NCBI RefSeq assembly: GCF_037975245.1
Contig: NC_092570.1
Span: 17,461,918 to 17,525,917 of the forward strand
From: Apostichopus japonicus
Taxonomy: Eukaryota > Echinodermata > Holothuroidea > Aspidochirotida > Stichopodidae
DNA: 64,000 bases
Reading direction: 5' to 3'
Shown piece by piece: positions 37,420 to 47,900 of this stretch. The notes beneath the pieces are model-generated. The model was not told where the DNA came from, searched no databases, and was given only the letters and a program-made list of their open reading frames with translations. Made by a program: the position numbers and the translations under genes. Position 1 is the first letter of the stretch; the number at the start of each line of letters is the position of its first letter.

Positions 37420-40400
37420 GTCTTGTATTTTTTTTTTTCATTAGTGATCAAGGTGAGTAAGGTTTAAGGGTTCTACAAACTCAGCATCTTCAAAATTGTT
37501 ACTATGGGAACAAAAACAGTATTAGTAGTCTATACTGTGTGAGCTTAGGATATATCAGACATTAGATGCTGAAATAAGCAAGCCCGACAAACTAATTCCA
37601 TCAGAAATTGGAGTCAGCTGTTTGAAGAATTTCAGTCTGACCCCACCCGTTCCAAAACACAAAAAAAAACTCTTCCCAGAAAATATTGTCTGTTTAGCTA
37701 TGGCATCATCTGAAGTTTGTACAGCCCTTTTGTAAAATCATCCCTTCAATATATTCCTCTATCTTTTTCCCCCCTGTTTTTTTTTTTAATGTCTAATATA
37801 AGTGTGTTATCCTTCCCCTTCTTAAATATGATGTCTCTTTAGTCCACTGGAGGACTTGATCAGACAATGCAAAGAGAGGAACAAGACCGTCAGGCCAAGT
37901 CAATCCCATCCTCCTGCCAGGCCTCAAACGCCTCAAGTGAGTAATATGGCAACCCCCCCTCACACACCTCACGACTGAGGGGCTTGAGATGGGTGCACAC
38001 TGAGAGAAGTCTGCCTGCCTCTTCTCTCCTCTTCGGTTCCAGGAAACCATTCAAATTACCCATAGTGCATTGCCAAAAGTGGAAGCCTTGGGCAAGTATG
38101 GCCGAGTCGCTGTATCGGGCGGCGAGGTTAACATATTCTCGGAGTGGCGATGGTCCAGGAAAGGATATTCACAAGCCCCAACAAACTTTTGAATGATTAT
38201 TTCATACGAAGAACTTGCTGGCTTTACTAAATATACTACTATTGTTGTTTTTTTCTTTCTGATTATTGACAAGGATTGAAATTGATGTAAATATCAGAAT
38301 CAAATCTCCTCGATAGTGCTTGAATATCCTCTCCTGCGATACATGTCCTGCCTGTTTGTTGTGCTCTTAATAGTTATTCATTCGAGGAATTTGTTAGTGG
38401 TTTTTTTTTTCCCAAGAAACTTTACTTTAACACATCATCATGAAATCTGCCCAGACAAGATCCCCCCTTCTCTCCTTGAAATATTTTATACACATCCACG
38501 GCGCTCTTGTCGCGGAGTATGTTTCTGTCAAACCACCACGATTATCAACTTTAAAAAAAACAGCTTGATAAAAGTAGATGTGTCATTCCATTCAACGGAA
38601 ATATTAAAGTCAAGTGGTTAATGTCATCGAGTTTCATTATATATTGAATCTCTGCAATCAGTCTTTCTCAGAAAGAGTTTCAAAATTATCTATGAAAAGT
38701 TTCCTGAAACCAATGAAACTATGGCTAGAATCTACATGTTCAACTTTCATTTCCCTTGCACAGAAGTTAGAAATCTCCAGACAAAAAAAAAAAAATTGGA
38801 CGGATGTGTATCGTCTGTTCCTATTCCACCAAAACTTAAGAAATTATATCTGCTGAATGAAATAGCCTCAAAGAGAGAGAGAGAGTCTTGTTTGTGCTGG
38901 TTTCTGATTCAAGTCAACATGACATGCAAATATTTCTTGTTTACAGGATAACAAGTAAACAACAAAAATAACAAACAACAAGAAGTCAAAGTTTAACAAC
39001 CTCTATCTTCCTTTTCTTGTTTTCTCTTTGCATCTTTCTCTTGAATCACCTAAGGTGCCGCCTCCTCGCCAGGCAACGACAGCGATTTTACGGTAAAAGA
39101 CCTCATTAATTTTGAGCAAAATGTATCGTCTCCTCCTGAAACTTTAATAGAATTATGCAACAAAATATAAAAGAGAAAAGAGCAGATCATAGTTCATAAT
39201 TCTGTTCAAGTAAGATATCTTTTATGGATTAGATTAAATAATAAAAATGTACGGAAATTTAGAGGATTTGATACTCGGACCTTGGCAGAATCATTGTCAG
39301 ATGAATAGAACTTCTGTGAAATTATTTATATTATGCTTGCAAACTCTTCTAACGACTGATAACTTAGAATAAGTCACTGTTAGAACTTTCCACATTGGTA
39401 ATTTTATTGATAAATGAAATGAGTTTCAGTTCTTTAAATGATGTAAAAAAAACAAGATAATATTTGATGAGATTTTGTTAGGCTGTCTTAATCGTTAGAC
39501 ATCCAAGGAATTGATAGGAGCCGTTACAAATTCGCTCAGTGCGATTTTCAGGCAACTACAGTAGTCCGTTCGGAATCCATTGCAAAATGCTTGTGATGAG
39601 CGCAGTGAATAAATTTGAATAGATTTAAAATGTGTAGACAGGTTTTAATTGGATGTTTAACAGAATAAACAGTTGTGCGTTCCGTTGGAACTTGTGGGAA
39701 GTAAAATGTTATGCCTTGTGGTAAAATTAATCCCTGTTGAAGTTAAAAACCATCACCGATATCAGTTAACTTCTTTCTGATAGAGTGAGTTTTCTTCTTT
39801 GTCATTCGAAACAGGCTTACTACAGTAACCATAAGAAGCGAACCAATGCAGATGTGTCCGGCCAGGTAGATATACCTTATACAAATGCTCTTCTATTTTT
39901 GCAAACATAACACGTATTCATATCAACTTTATACGTGTCATTATAGCTTCCAGAGCTATGTTCACAGTTTTGCTACCTTCTCGCAATCCGTAGGAACAGT
40001 TTACTGAAGATAGAATCATAAAATCGTTCATGATTTACTCTTAGCGGAAGTGACGGCAATTTGGGAGCGCTAGTACCTGGTTCAGATCGGTATTAAGAGT
40101 TGACTAACCGGACTTGACAAAGCGATACCAATAAATTTACCAGTTTTCATCTCTTAAAAACCGAGAGCTGACTGTTTAGTTTGATAACATCAGGTTTGGT
40201 TGTTTAACTTTTTGTAGCAAAAGAAAAGGGATTGGAAACAAGTATGCAGGAATCTTTCTTTAAGGATTAAACAGAAAAACATTCATGTACATTTCTGAAA
40301 TCATCTGCGTCATTTTACAATGTGAAAGAACGTATTCTTATCTGAGATAACGTGAATATTGGATCATGTGACATTAAGAAGAACAAAATGGGAATAAATA

Positions 40401-43400
40401 AGCTACGGGCAGTTTATATTTACAGCATTTTGTGGTTTTCCAGTATTTGTTTCTCTCCCCAGCGCCGGTTTTTTTTTTTCTTGGAATATGAATTGTCTGT
40501 GCAAACAAATCTGTTGCGTAGTTTGATTTCTTGCCAACACATTCAGCTCTTCGTTTGGTTTATTTATCTTCCTAGGACGACAAGCACACGAGGAGAAAGA
40601 GGAAACATCTAGACTCCGAGCACAAGAGGAGGTACAACATCCAATCCTGCCTGGAGGAATTACAGAAGGTGGTCCCGTCGATGAACAACGGCAGTTCCAG
40701 GGAGCAGCCGTCTAAGTACAGTACCGCAATCCTGCTACAGAAAGGTAAGCGGAACAAAAAAACAACAGGATAGAATTTAAAATAAGACACCGACCAATCC
40801 AAAATGCAAAACCTTCTACGAGAAAAGGTTCTCATTAGTACGGCCTTGGAGCCAAATCCAATCCATGAATGGTTCCAATCTCTCCCACCGATAAAAGGTG
40901 CCCCACAATTTGGCTCTGATTGGGTGCTTGGACCTTTATGGCTTTAGATTTGCGCCCCTGTCCAGCCTAACCTCCACTGTTCTTATTTCTCACTGTTGAA
41001 GATATTGTCCCTTTTTTGTTTCAGTATGTGCACCCCTGTCCAGCCTAACCCCCACTGTTCTTATTTCTCACTGTTGAAGATATTGTCCTATATTGTCCCT
41101 TTATTGTTTCAGTATTTGTGCCCCTGACAACCTAACCTCCACAGTTCTTATTTCTCACTGTTGAAGATATTGTCCCTTTTTTGTTTCAGTATGTGCACCC
41201 CTGTCCAGCCTAACCCCCACTGTTCTTATTTCTCACTGTTGAAGATATTGTCCTATATTGTCCCTTTATTGTTTCAGTATTTGTGCCCCTGACAACCTAA
41301 CCTCCACAGTTCTTATTTCTCACTGTTGAAGATATTGTCCCTTTTTTGTTTCAGTATGTGCACCCCTGTCCAGCCTAACCCCCACTGTTCTTATTTCTCA
41401 CTGTTGAAGATATTGTCCTATATTGTCCCTTTATTGTTTCAGTATTTGTGCCCCTGACAACCTAACCTCCACAGTTCTTATTCTCACTGTTGAAGACATT
41501 GTCCCATATTGTCCCTTTATTGTTTCAGTATGTGCACCCCTGTCCAGCCTAACCTCCACAGTTCTTATTTCTCACTGTTGAAGATATTGTCCTATATTGT
41601 CCCTTTATTGTTTCAGTATTTGTGCCCCTGACAACCTAACCTCCACAGTTCTTATTCTCACTGTTGAAGACATTGTCTTATATTGCTCCTTTATTGTTTC
41701 AGTATGTGCACCCCTGTCCAGCCTAACCTCCACAGTTCTTATTCTCACTGTTGAGGACATTGTCCTATATAGTCCCTTTATTGTTTCAGTATATGCACAT
41801 AGTGTTAACTAAAGTTTTATGATTTCTCCTGATCAGCCCATGAACATATATGTTCAATGAAAGGTCAAGTGGAAGCACTAAAGAATGAAGAGAAAGAGAT
41901 TAAACAACAAATAACTGAGCTGTCTGATGAAATAGAGTAAGTGTCAATGGTTGAAAAACTTGAAAAAAACATTATTTTGGAGAATCAGGGAGCATTTGGT
42001 TTGAAGAAAGGAATGGAAAGGGTTCATATCTTGTTCGTGTTGGTGGGGGTGGTGTTGGGGGGGCAGCATGGATGTTGGTTGGGAAATGATGTAGACATCA
42101 ATTGTTTTGAATCTACTGAAATAATATAATATGAGCATAATATGAGCTTTCACTTTTGGCACTGCATAGGCACGGGTGATGTACCTTGTAACTGCATGCA
42201 TAATGAAGATATAATGACCTTAGAATTGACCTAACCTAAAGCTTAAGAAAGGGAAGGAGGGGGGGGGGTGGTTCAATTCATGCAATTCTGCAGCTGCATT
42301 TGATGCATTTAATCATGCACAAGAACAAAAAGTTTCCCAAAAGCCAAAGGGGCACATAGAAAATCTTACATCTGTTGCTATTGGATCGATTCATCTGTGT
42401 GAATTGCCACGAGTTAATGCAATTCACTAGGTTAATTTAAACTATGGTAAAATTAACAATTAACAAGGTTTCTTGTACGTGCCATGGCTTAGAGTAAGTA
42501 AAGTATTAACATCATGAGTTAGATACTGTGAGAAGTTTGCATTTAAAACTGTCCTCATGACTTAAGCCCGGGTCACATCTGCGCGATTCAACACGCGATT
42601 CAACTCGCAATACAATTGAAGGTTGAATCGCGTAGTTAGACACGGGTATCAACTTGTTGCGCAATAAAAGTTGCGCTGTCGATTTGGGTTGATTTGCAAT
42701 AGAGCAATGTCCTAATCAGCGCAACTTTTTAGAAGCAACTTTTCTGATTCGCGTGATTTTAGTTGCGAGTTGAATCGCGTGTTGAATCGCGCAGATGTGA
42801 CCCGGCCTTAAGAGTGAATTTATATCGGTTAGATACTGTGAGAAATTTGCATTTTAAAACTGTCTTCATGACTCAGAGTAAAGTATTTACCTCATCGGTT
42901 AGATGCTGTGAGAAGTTTGCATTTTAAAACTGTCTTCATGACTCAGAGTAAAGTATTTACCTCATCGGTTAGATGCTGTGAGAAGTTTGCATATTAAAAA
43001 TGTCTTCATGTCTAAGAGTAAAGTTATATCGGTTAGATCCTGTGAGAATGCTAAAAACTGTGGTTTATTTTCTGTTTCAGGCAATGTCAAGATGCACTAC
43101 CCGATACAGGAGCTCCCGTGAATTCTCAAAACGACGCTCAAATTAGCCAGATGGTCGACGAATATCTCGAGACAGAAATGGTCAAAAACTGGAAATTTTG
43201 GATCGTATCCTTTGAAATCTTCGAGAACTTTTTGCTCTGTTTAACTTTTAGTTTCACATATTTATGTATAAAAATGTGTTTCTCTGATTAGCAAAGTTAT
43301 GTTAGATATCAGCAACATTTTAAACAATGTGAGGTTATTAGTGTATAAAATATGCTAGAGAGAGTCAAATAATGGTCGGTAATGGTCCAATTTTTTTACC

Positions 43401-44928
43401 AGCATTTTTATTGCCACAGTTAAGGCATTTTACCTCGCTGGGGTTTGTCTCTGTCTAAGGTAGTTATGGTCAGTGTCTGGAAATAATATCTAGGGTTATG
43501 AAACGAAGGTACTCTTGTGCCTTTGGTAACACTTTGAAATGCTAAAACTAGGAATGGTTGGAGGAAGGGGAGGTGTTGGGGTGGGGGGGGGTGGGGAAGG
43601 GAGGACTCAAGATCTTGGATCATGTGTTGGTCACATATATTGAAAAGACTGCTGAAAGTCAAAAAGAAATTGTTTACATATTGGAAATGTTTATAGACAT
43701 TGATTTATTTATTGATTATTTTCAATTACAGATTTTTTTTTTTTTTTTTGCATCCTATCAATTTACCAGACAAATAAGATCTCGGGGCTAATCTTGAGTT
43801 TCTTTAGCAGACTTATGAATCCTTAACCTTTTTATTTACAGTTTAGTAAATTCGCCAGGCCTCTGTTCAAGTCGTATCTGAATGCTATAAAGCTGTCTTC
43901 AGGATCGTCAATCGGCGGTGATCTGACGAGCTGGGTCGAGGAATCCTGCAGGTTACGACACCTTCGCAAACGTAAGTGACGCGGCAGTTTAAATTCTATT
44001 CCCTGAGCTGTAAATGTTGTGTAGTTTTATGTTTGGAGGATAATGTGGAACCTGTAATGATCAATGACAATGAGAGCATTATAGTATAGGGGGAGAGATT
44101 TTTTAGTGATAAATGGATCGATAAAGTTGACAAGGTGAGAATGGACAGATAGAGTTGACAAGGTGAGAATGGACGGATAGAGTTGACGAGGTGAGAATGG
44201 ACGGATAGAGTTGACGAGGTGAGAATGGACGGATAGAGTTGACGAGGTGAGAATGGACCGATAGAGTTGACGAGGTGAGAATGGACGGATAGAGTTGACG
44301 AGGTGAGAATGGACGGATAGAGTTGACGAGGTGAGAATGGACGGATAGAGTTGACGAGGTGAGAATGGACACAGATAGAGTTGACAAGGTGAGAATGGAC
44401 GGATAGAGTTGACACGGTGAGAATGGACGGATAGAGTTGACAAAGTGAGAATGGACGGATAGAGTTGACAAAGTGAGAATGGACGGATAGAATTAACAAG
44501 GTGAGAATGGACAGATAAATTAACAAGTGAGAATGGACATATAGAATGGACAGATAGAATTAACAAGGTGAGAATGGACAGATAGAGTTGACAAGGTGAG
44601 AATGGGCAGATATATTAGCAAGTGAGAATGGACATATAGAATGGACAGATAGAATTAATAAGGTGAGAATGGACAAATAGAATTGACAAGGTGAGAATGG
44701 ACAGATACTACAAGGTTATGTATGCTGTTGTGAAAGTAATGCATCGTTCAGCATTCATTATAAATTCCTGTATTTCTGGCATCTCTTTCGTTTTTAGTGG
44801 CTCTAATACCGGTACGTCAAATCAGCAAGGAGACCAGTATCCTGACCGATCCATCCAAGCTTCCAGAACAAGTGCAAGGTATCATCCAAAGAGAAAGGAA
44901 CCCTTCCGCTCCATCACCGGATGTATAA
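15645..44928 (+). CDS. MLXIP: Mondo (MondoA/ChREBP orthologue), bHLH-Zip glucose-responsive transcription factor, 19 exons
   Basis: Coding exons: 15645-15988, 29818-29939, 30156-30226, 30653-30763, 31834-32020, 32477-32578, 33115-33227, 34159-34456, 34626-34804, 35249-35633, 36112-36212, 37843-37936, 39055-39092, 39815-39865, 40576-40744, 41837-41936, 43081-43204, 43842-43971, 44798-44928. All phases agree; the total is 2850 nt, or 949 aa plus TAA (human MondoA is about 920). Landmarks: NES-like SIIDLFDSMSLKYG at the end of exon 1; the Mondo conserved helix VRINSAVWRSWHIQYVKK (exons 2-3); NYNKWRTFSRDI (exon 4); DLFKDFADTLF (exon 5). The middle is Ser/Pro/Gln-rich. The bHLH is about 733-790, with the E-box-reading His-x3-Glu-x3-Arg in HLDSEHKRRYN. 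A leucine zipper (about 790-830) is followed by the C-terminal dimerisation and cytoplasmic-retention domain (NWKFWIFSKFARPLF ... TSILTDPSKLPEQ). Known family role: with Mlx it binds carbohydrate-response E-boxes when glucose-6-phosphate is high. Intron 1 is 13.8 kb. The vertebrate-type first conserved region is not recognisable in exon 1. Confidence 0.94.
21117..21216 (+). repeat. SINE-like 3' end, 5'-truncated, with (CATA)n tail
   Basis: From CTTCGGTCAGC through ATGGCTTCTTTCGCGAGTTC to the (CATA)n tail this matches the 3' part of the fuller element at 56008-56253. The tRNA-like head is absent here. It lies in Mondo intron 1. Confidence 0.7.
22267..22543. mobile_element. MITE with 18-bp TIRs carrying internal telomere-type repeats
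   Basis: GTGGCTATTCTTACGACT at 22267-22284 and its exact reverse complement at 22526-22543 bound a 277-bp element in Mondo intron 1. The interior has extra partial copies of the TIR word CGTAAGAATA. It also has two ATGCGCAGTTGCT motifs in the same orientation, and a block at about 22378-22436 built of TTAGGG and near variants. No coding capacity and no obvious target duplication. Confidence 0.75.
22919..22997. repeat. Three-copy minisatellite, unit about 28-32 bp
   Basis: The motif GCGATGGTCTGTGCCATAGACC occurs three times in a row with small changes (GTGATGGTATGTGCC, then GCGATGGTCTGTGCC, then GCGATGGTCTGTGCA). It lies in Mondo intron 1. Confidence 0.8.
24926..24990 (+). mobile_element. Single hAT-type terminal sequence, truncated
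   Basis: CAGTGGTTCTTCATCTTTTTGG followed by a C-run resembles the common left end of non-autonomous hAT elements (CAGTGGTTCTCAACCTTTTT style). No matching right end was seen before the minisatellite that starts near 25120, so only a fragment can be claimed. Confidence 0.45.
25120..25590 (+). repeat. Degenerate minisatellite with GGGATTGGCTCAGA units
   Basis: About eight imperfect repeats of roughly 55-66 bp are built from GGGATTGGCTCAGACTT, TGGGTTGGGCTCAGACAT and AGATACAAGGGATTGG phrases. Unit length varies. The LAQTLPFGLG-type ORFs read from it are by-products. Lies in Mondo intron 1. Confidence 0.85.
27014..27046. repeat. Perfect 15-bp hairpin with 3-base loop
   Basis: ATGGAGGTAAAAACA (27014-27028) and its exact reverse complement (27032-27046) are separated by GAC. 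Flanks show no longer palindrome. It lies in Mondo intron 1 and may be the remnant of a foldback element. Confidence 0.8.
30945..31385. repeat. 104-bp tandem repeat, about four copies, in Mondo intron 4
   Basis: The phrase TAGAGTTTCCCTTGGTATGA recurs about every 104 bp (near 30991, 31095, 31199 and 31303), each time followed by CAATTCTCCAACTGAGAGC or close variants. The QLENCTHTHTKGNS-type minus-strand ORFs are shadows of the repeat. Confidence 0.9.
35785..35850. repeat. Short minisatellite of GGCCCAGGTAGTAAGA units
   Basis: Three to four copies of a 16-22 bp CCCAGGTAGTAAGA-type unit lie in Mondo intron 10, just after exon 10. Confidence 0.7.
41005..41800 (+). repeat. Tandem repeat in Mondo intron 15 with ten acceptor-like TTTCAG motifs
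   Basis: Ten units of about 80-95 bp alternate between two subtypes, one with TATGTGCACCCCTGTCCAGC and one with TATTTGTGCCCCTGACAACC. All share CTCACTGTTGAAGA and a CCTTTATTGTTTCAG|TAT motif in the sense orientation of Mondo. The motif closely resembles a 3' splice site. The true acceptor of exon 16 (GATCAG|CC at 41836) lies just after the array and has a weaker pyrimidine tract. Confidence 0.9.
42500..43045. repeat. About 70-bp tandem repeat in Mondo intron 16, interrupted by a MITE
   Basis: Copies of GGTTAGATGCTGTGAGAAGT followed by TTGCATTTTAAAACTGTC and TTCATGACTCAGAGTAAAG appear near 42520, 42830, 42900, 42970 and, partly, 43030. The first copy is split by the element at 42566-42807. 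Confidence 0.85.
42566..42807. mobile_element. piggyBac-type MITE with long TIRs and TTAA target duplication
   Basis: The two ends are near-perfect inverted repeats over about 44 bp (GCCCGGGTCACATCTGCGCG at the left, reverse complement at the right with one change near the tip). TTAA flanks the element at 42562-42565 and 42808-42811, the hallmark target duplication of piggyBac elements. The 242-bp interior is non-coding. It sits inside a tandem-repeat unit of Mondo intron 16; related uninterrupted copies of that unit lie next to it. Confidence 0.82.
44110..44708 (+). repeat. 28-bp minisatellite in Mondo intron 18, each unit with a donor-like GGTGAG
   Basis: About 20 copies of a 28-bp unit (GATAGAGTTGACAAGGTGAG plus AATGGACG) lie between exon 18 and exon 19. 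Single-base variants mark subfamilies, such as GACGAGG in the middle and GACAAAG later. Near the 3' end, units become irregular. Because 28 is not a multiple of 3, all three minus frames stay open and give false ORFs of up to 179 aa. Confidence 0.95.
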
Positions 44929-47900
44929 CCACGGCGACATGGCGAGGTCAAGCTCACAGACCTAGCCATGGGTAGTAGCAATAATAGAGACACGGCTATC
45001 GAAACGTGACTCCCAGTGAATGTCTGGGGAACGTCCGAGATATTCCTCAATATGCTGCAGGATACGTTTATGTGGTATCAAAAACAATCATGTTTTGTTG
45101 GGAAAAAAGTTCCAATTGATGAAGACATCTATGTAAGATTCTGAATTTCATCAGTGTATAGGCAATTCAGATAAGGGATATAGTTTTGTAATGACTATGG
45201 TGTCTGAAGTGGGAATTTGAGAGGCTTTATTTTAACAGAGGGTTAATTAAGAAGAGGGTTGGAAGAGGGTTAATAAAAGAGGGTTAGTTAGGTAGTGTGG
45301 CCCGGATCGTGGGATGTCTCTCAGTGCCAAACTCGCACCAGGTGAGTGACAGCTTGAATTTATGCACACTTGGTGGGTGTGATAAGTTACCAGTTTTTAC
45401 CACCAGGTAAAAGTATCTTGGTACAAGAATTGAGATTAGTTTTGTCTTTGGTGTCTGAAGTGGGAATTTTTTAGTTCTCTTTATGCCAACGATCTATGCC
45501 TGGTAATTGTCTCTTCATAAAGATAGTTAGTACATAACTATTACAAGGATTGATTCACTAATACTGCGATATGTCGACAGTGCGTTATTCACTTGGTCCC
45601 CCATCCCCCACTCTTATCTACCAGAAGGGTCTTCATGCTGCGATCTCAACATAACTGGTTCTGGTTCTCGCTGTTGTGAATAAAATTTAAAAAAATCAAC
45701 TATCACAGTTAAGTCATAGTTTAATCACTTTTTGACATGCTAGTTTCAATAATCTGTAAGATAGACCCAACAAGTATCAGATGTAACAGAGATGCAGTGA
45801 TACGTATGTCTACTTCTACAAGGCAGGTTGTCCTGTGCATTATTGGACTGGTACAATTTGAATGTCAAAAATGAGAATAATTACTGCAAATAAAATACTG
45901 CCTGTAAATTATAAGATAACAACTTTTATGTCCTCTTGTATTAATAATGATTCCAGTGATTAGAACTTTATTGTATTTCAAAATAACATCTCAACACTGG
46001 TCTTTTCTCTCTGTTGAATTTTTTTTCATTCCTCTTCTTTTCTGCTTTGTTTGTTTTGCTTTGTGCTATTTCGGGGCTTCTTGTAAAGGAAACTTTGCTA
46101 ACATTAACAATTTCTTAATCTAATGAACAGTTTAATCTGGAAACAGTTTTTGATACATTTTCATAGACGTTTTCCGTCTTGTCATATAGGTAAAGGTGAT
46201 TCACAAGATGAATTAACTTGGACCAAAAGTTGTGTAATTTCTCCAATTGGGAGTCAATAGTCAAGCTCTAAGTTAAAGGAAACACCTTGAGATTATAAAA
46301 GAAAGAGATTAAAAGAGATAATTGAGATTAAAGAAAGAGATTACTTATCACTGAAAATGAGACTTCATCCGTTAACCTTTCATTCACCCTTTTCTTTTAA
46401 AAAAAAAGGGTTTTTTGAGGGGGATATTTTAAAGCTCATGAAAACTTCAGGGGATATTCCAGGAGAAAACTATCTTTAGCAACTGAAAGGGGAACACATT
46501 CTACGCATCCCGATGACATTTGCACTTGATTCGTATTTTCTTTTTGGAGATATCGATAAATTAAAAATGTAATAGTTTATACCATGAATGGACTTGAAGC
46601 AAACAAGTATGTCATAGTTGCTGCACACTGACAACAAAATTGTGCAGCTTGTTTTCACTTTATTATTATTTTGACTGTAGAATTAGAAAGGGTTCCAAAT
46701 TTATCTAAGAGGATGTGAAGTGTGTTGAGTTTAAGATAAACCTCGATTTTGAACAAGAAAATCGGATTCAAAATTTTTTTTTTTTTTTTTACTGTGCTTT
46801 GACGATATCACACTTGTTTGCTACAAGTTCACATTTGGTACAAAATTCCCTCCAGCTCAAATTGTTGTCATCTCAAAAGCGATATTTTTGAAACTTAAAA
46901 ATGCAGATTTCACCCAAATACTAAGAATATCTTCCTTATATCATTAATCAAGAATAGATTTCTCCTGGACTATCCTCTCAAGAAATTGGTATTTCCCAGT
47001 TGATGTATTTATTGCCAGGAAAAAAAAAATATGTTTGCTTAAGGGAAATTGAAAATATTTTATTTGTTTAATATTTATGTGTCAAACTATCTTGGCAGAC
47101 AGCTGTACATGAAAGTTATTCTCTCGAAAAGTTATACTCTTGGCGTCGGTTTTGTCGTTGTTAGGTGTTCGTATTGTTATTTTATGTACTTATTTACGTT
47201 ACTAACATCCATACCTGATAATTCCAACTTTTTGATTTTCCATCAATCTGTTTATAAGTTTGATTCCAATCTCTCGTTTTAATGGTTCTTGAAAAAAATG
47301 ATACTGCTCTCTTCAATTCATGAAAAAGAAGATTTGCATTTTTCCCCCGTTCGTTAGATTGCAACACAAGTTGGGGCATTGGTGACTTTTTGCACAGTAT
47401 TTTATCATGTTGCCCTATTTTTCCAGTGAATCCTGCTTATTACAGTGAATGTAATGATAATTGTTGAATAATAGTTTCAAATTTGTCAATTATATTTGAT
47501 AACAAACAGTATAATGGTGGTTACTTTATTGAGGTTCTTTTCATTTTATTCTTATTATTTCATGTATTCCAGTGTGTGAGTTAGTTAAGTACGTCCATTC
47601 AATGTTTATAGTACATTAACAGGTACCTTTAATTACCATACTACAGAACAAGTTGTGGTGCACACTAGATCAAGCAGAAATGGCAGTTGTCGTGGGTGGG
47701 GGGGGGGAGGGGTAGTCACATACTTCTAGGCATGGTCTGTTTTAATTAAAGAAGAAGAAAAGAGAACAATAATAGGTAAATTTGCATATTTTTGTGGTTC
47801 AACCCCTAACCAGCATGAATTTATAAAATCAAGTCTAACATCCAGGTGTTGTCAGCATGTAATGAGGTGTGTTTTCTGATCAGCAAATTTGAACCTGGTT

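Noticed and set aside
43996-44566. Overlapping minus-strand ORFs of 122-179 aa with Ser/Leu/His-rich periodic peptides
   Set aside because: They are the three minus frames of a 28-bp minisatellite. The repeat length makes all frames open and they cover a Mondo intron.
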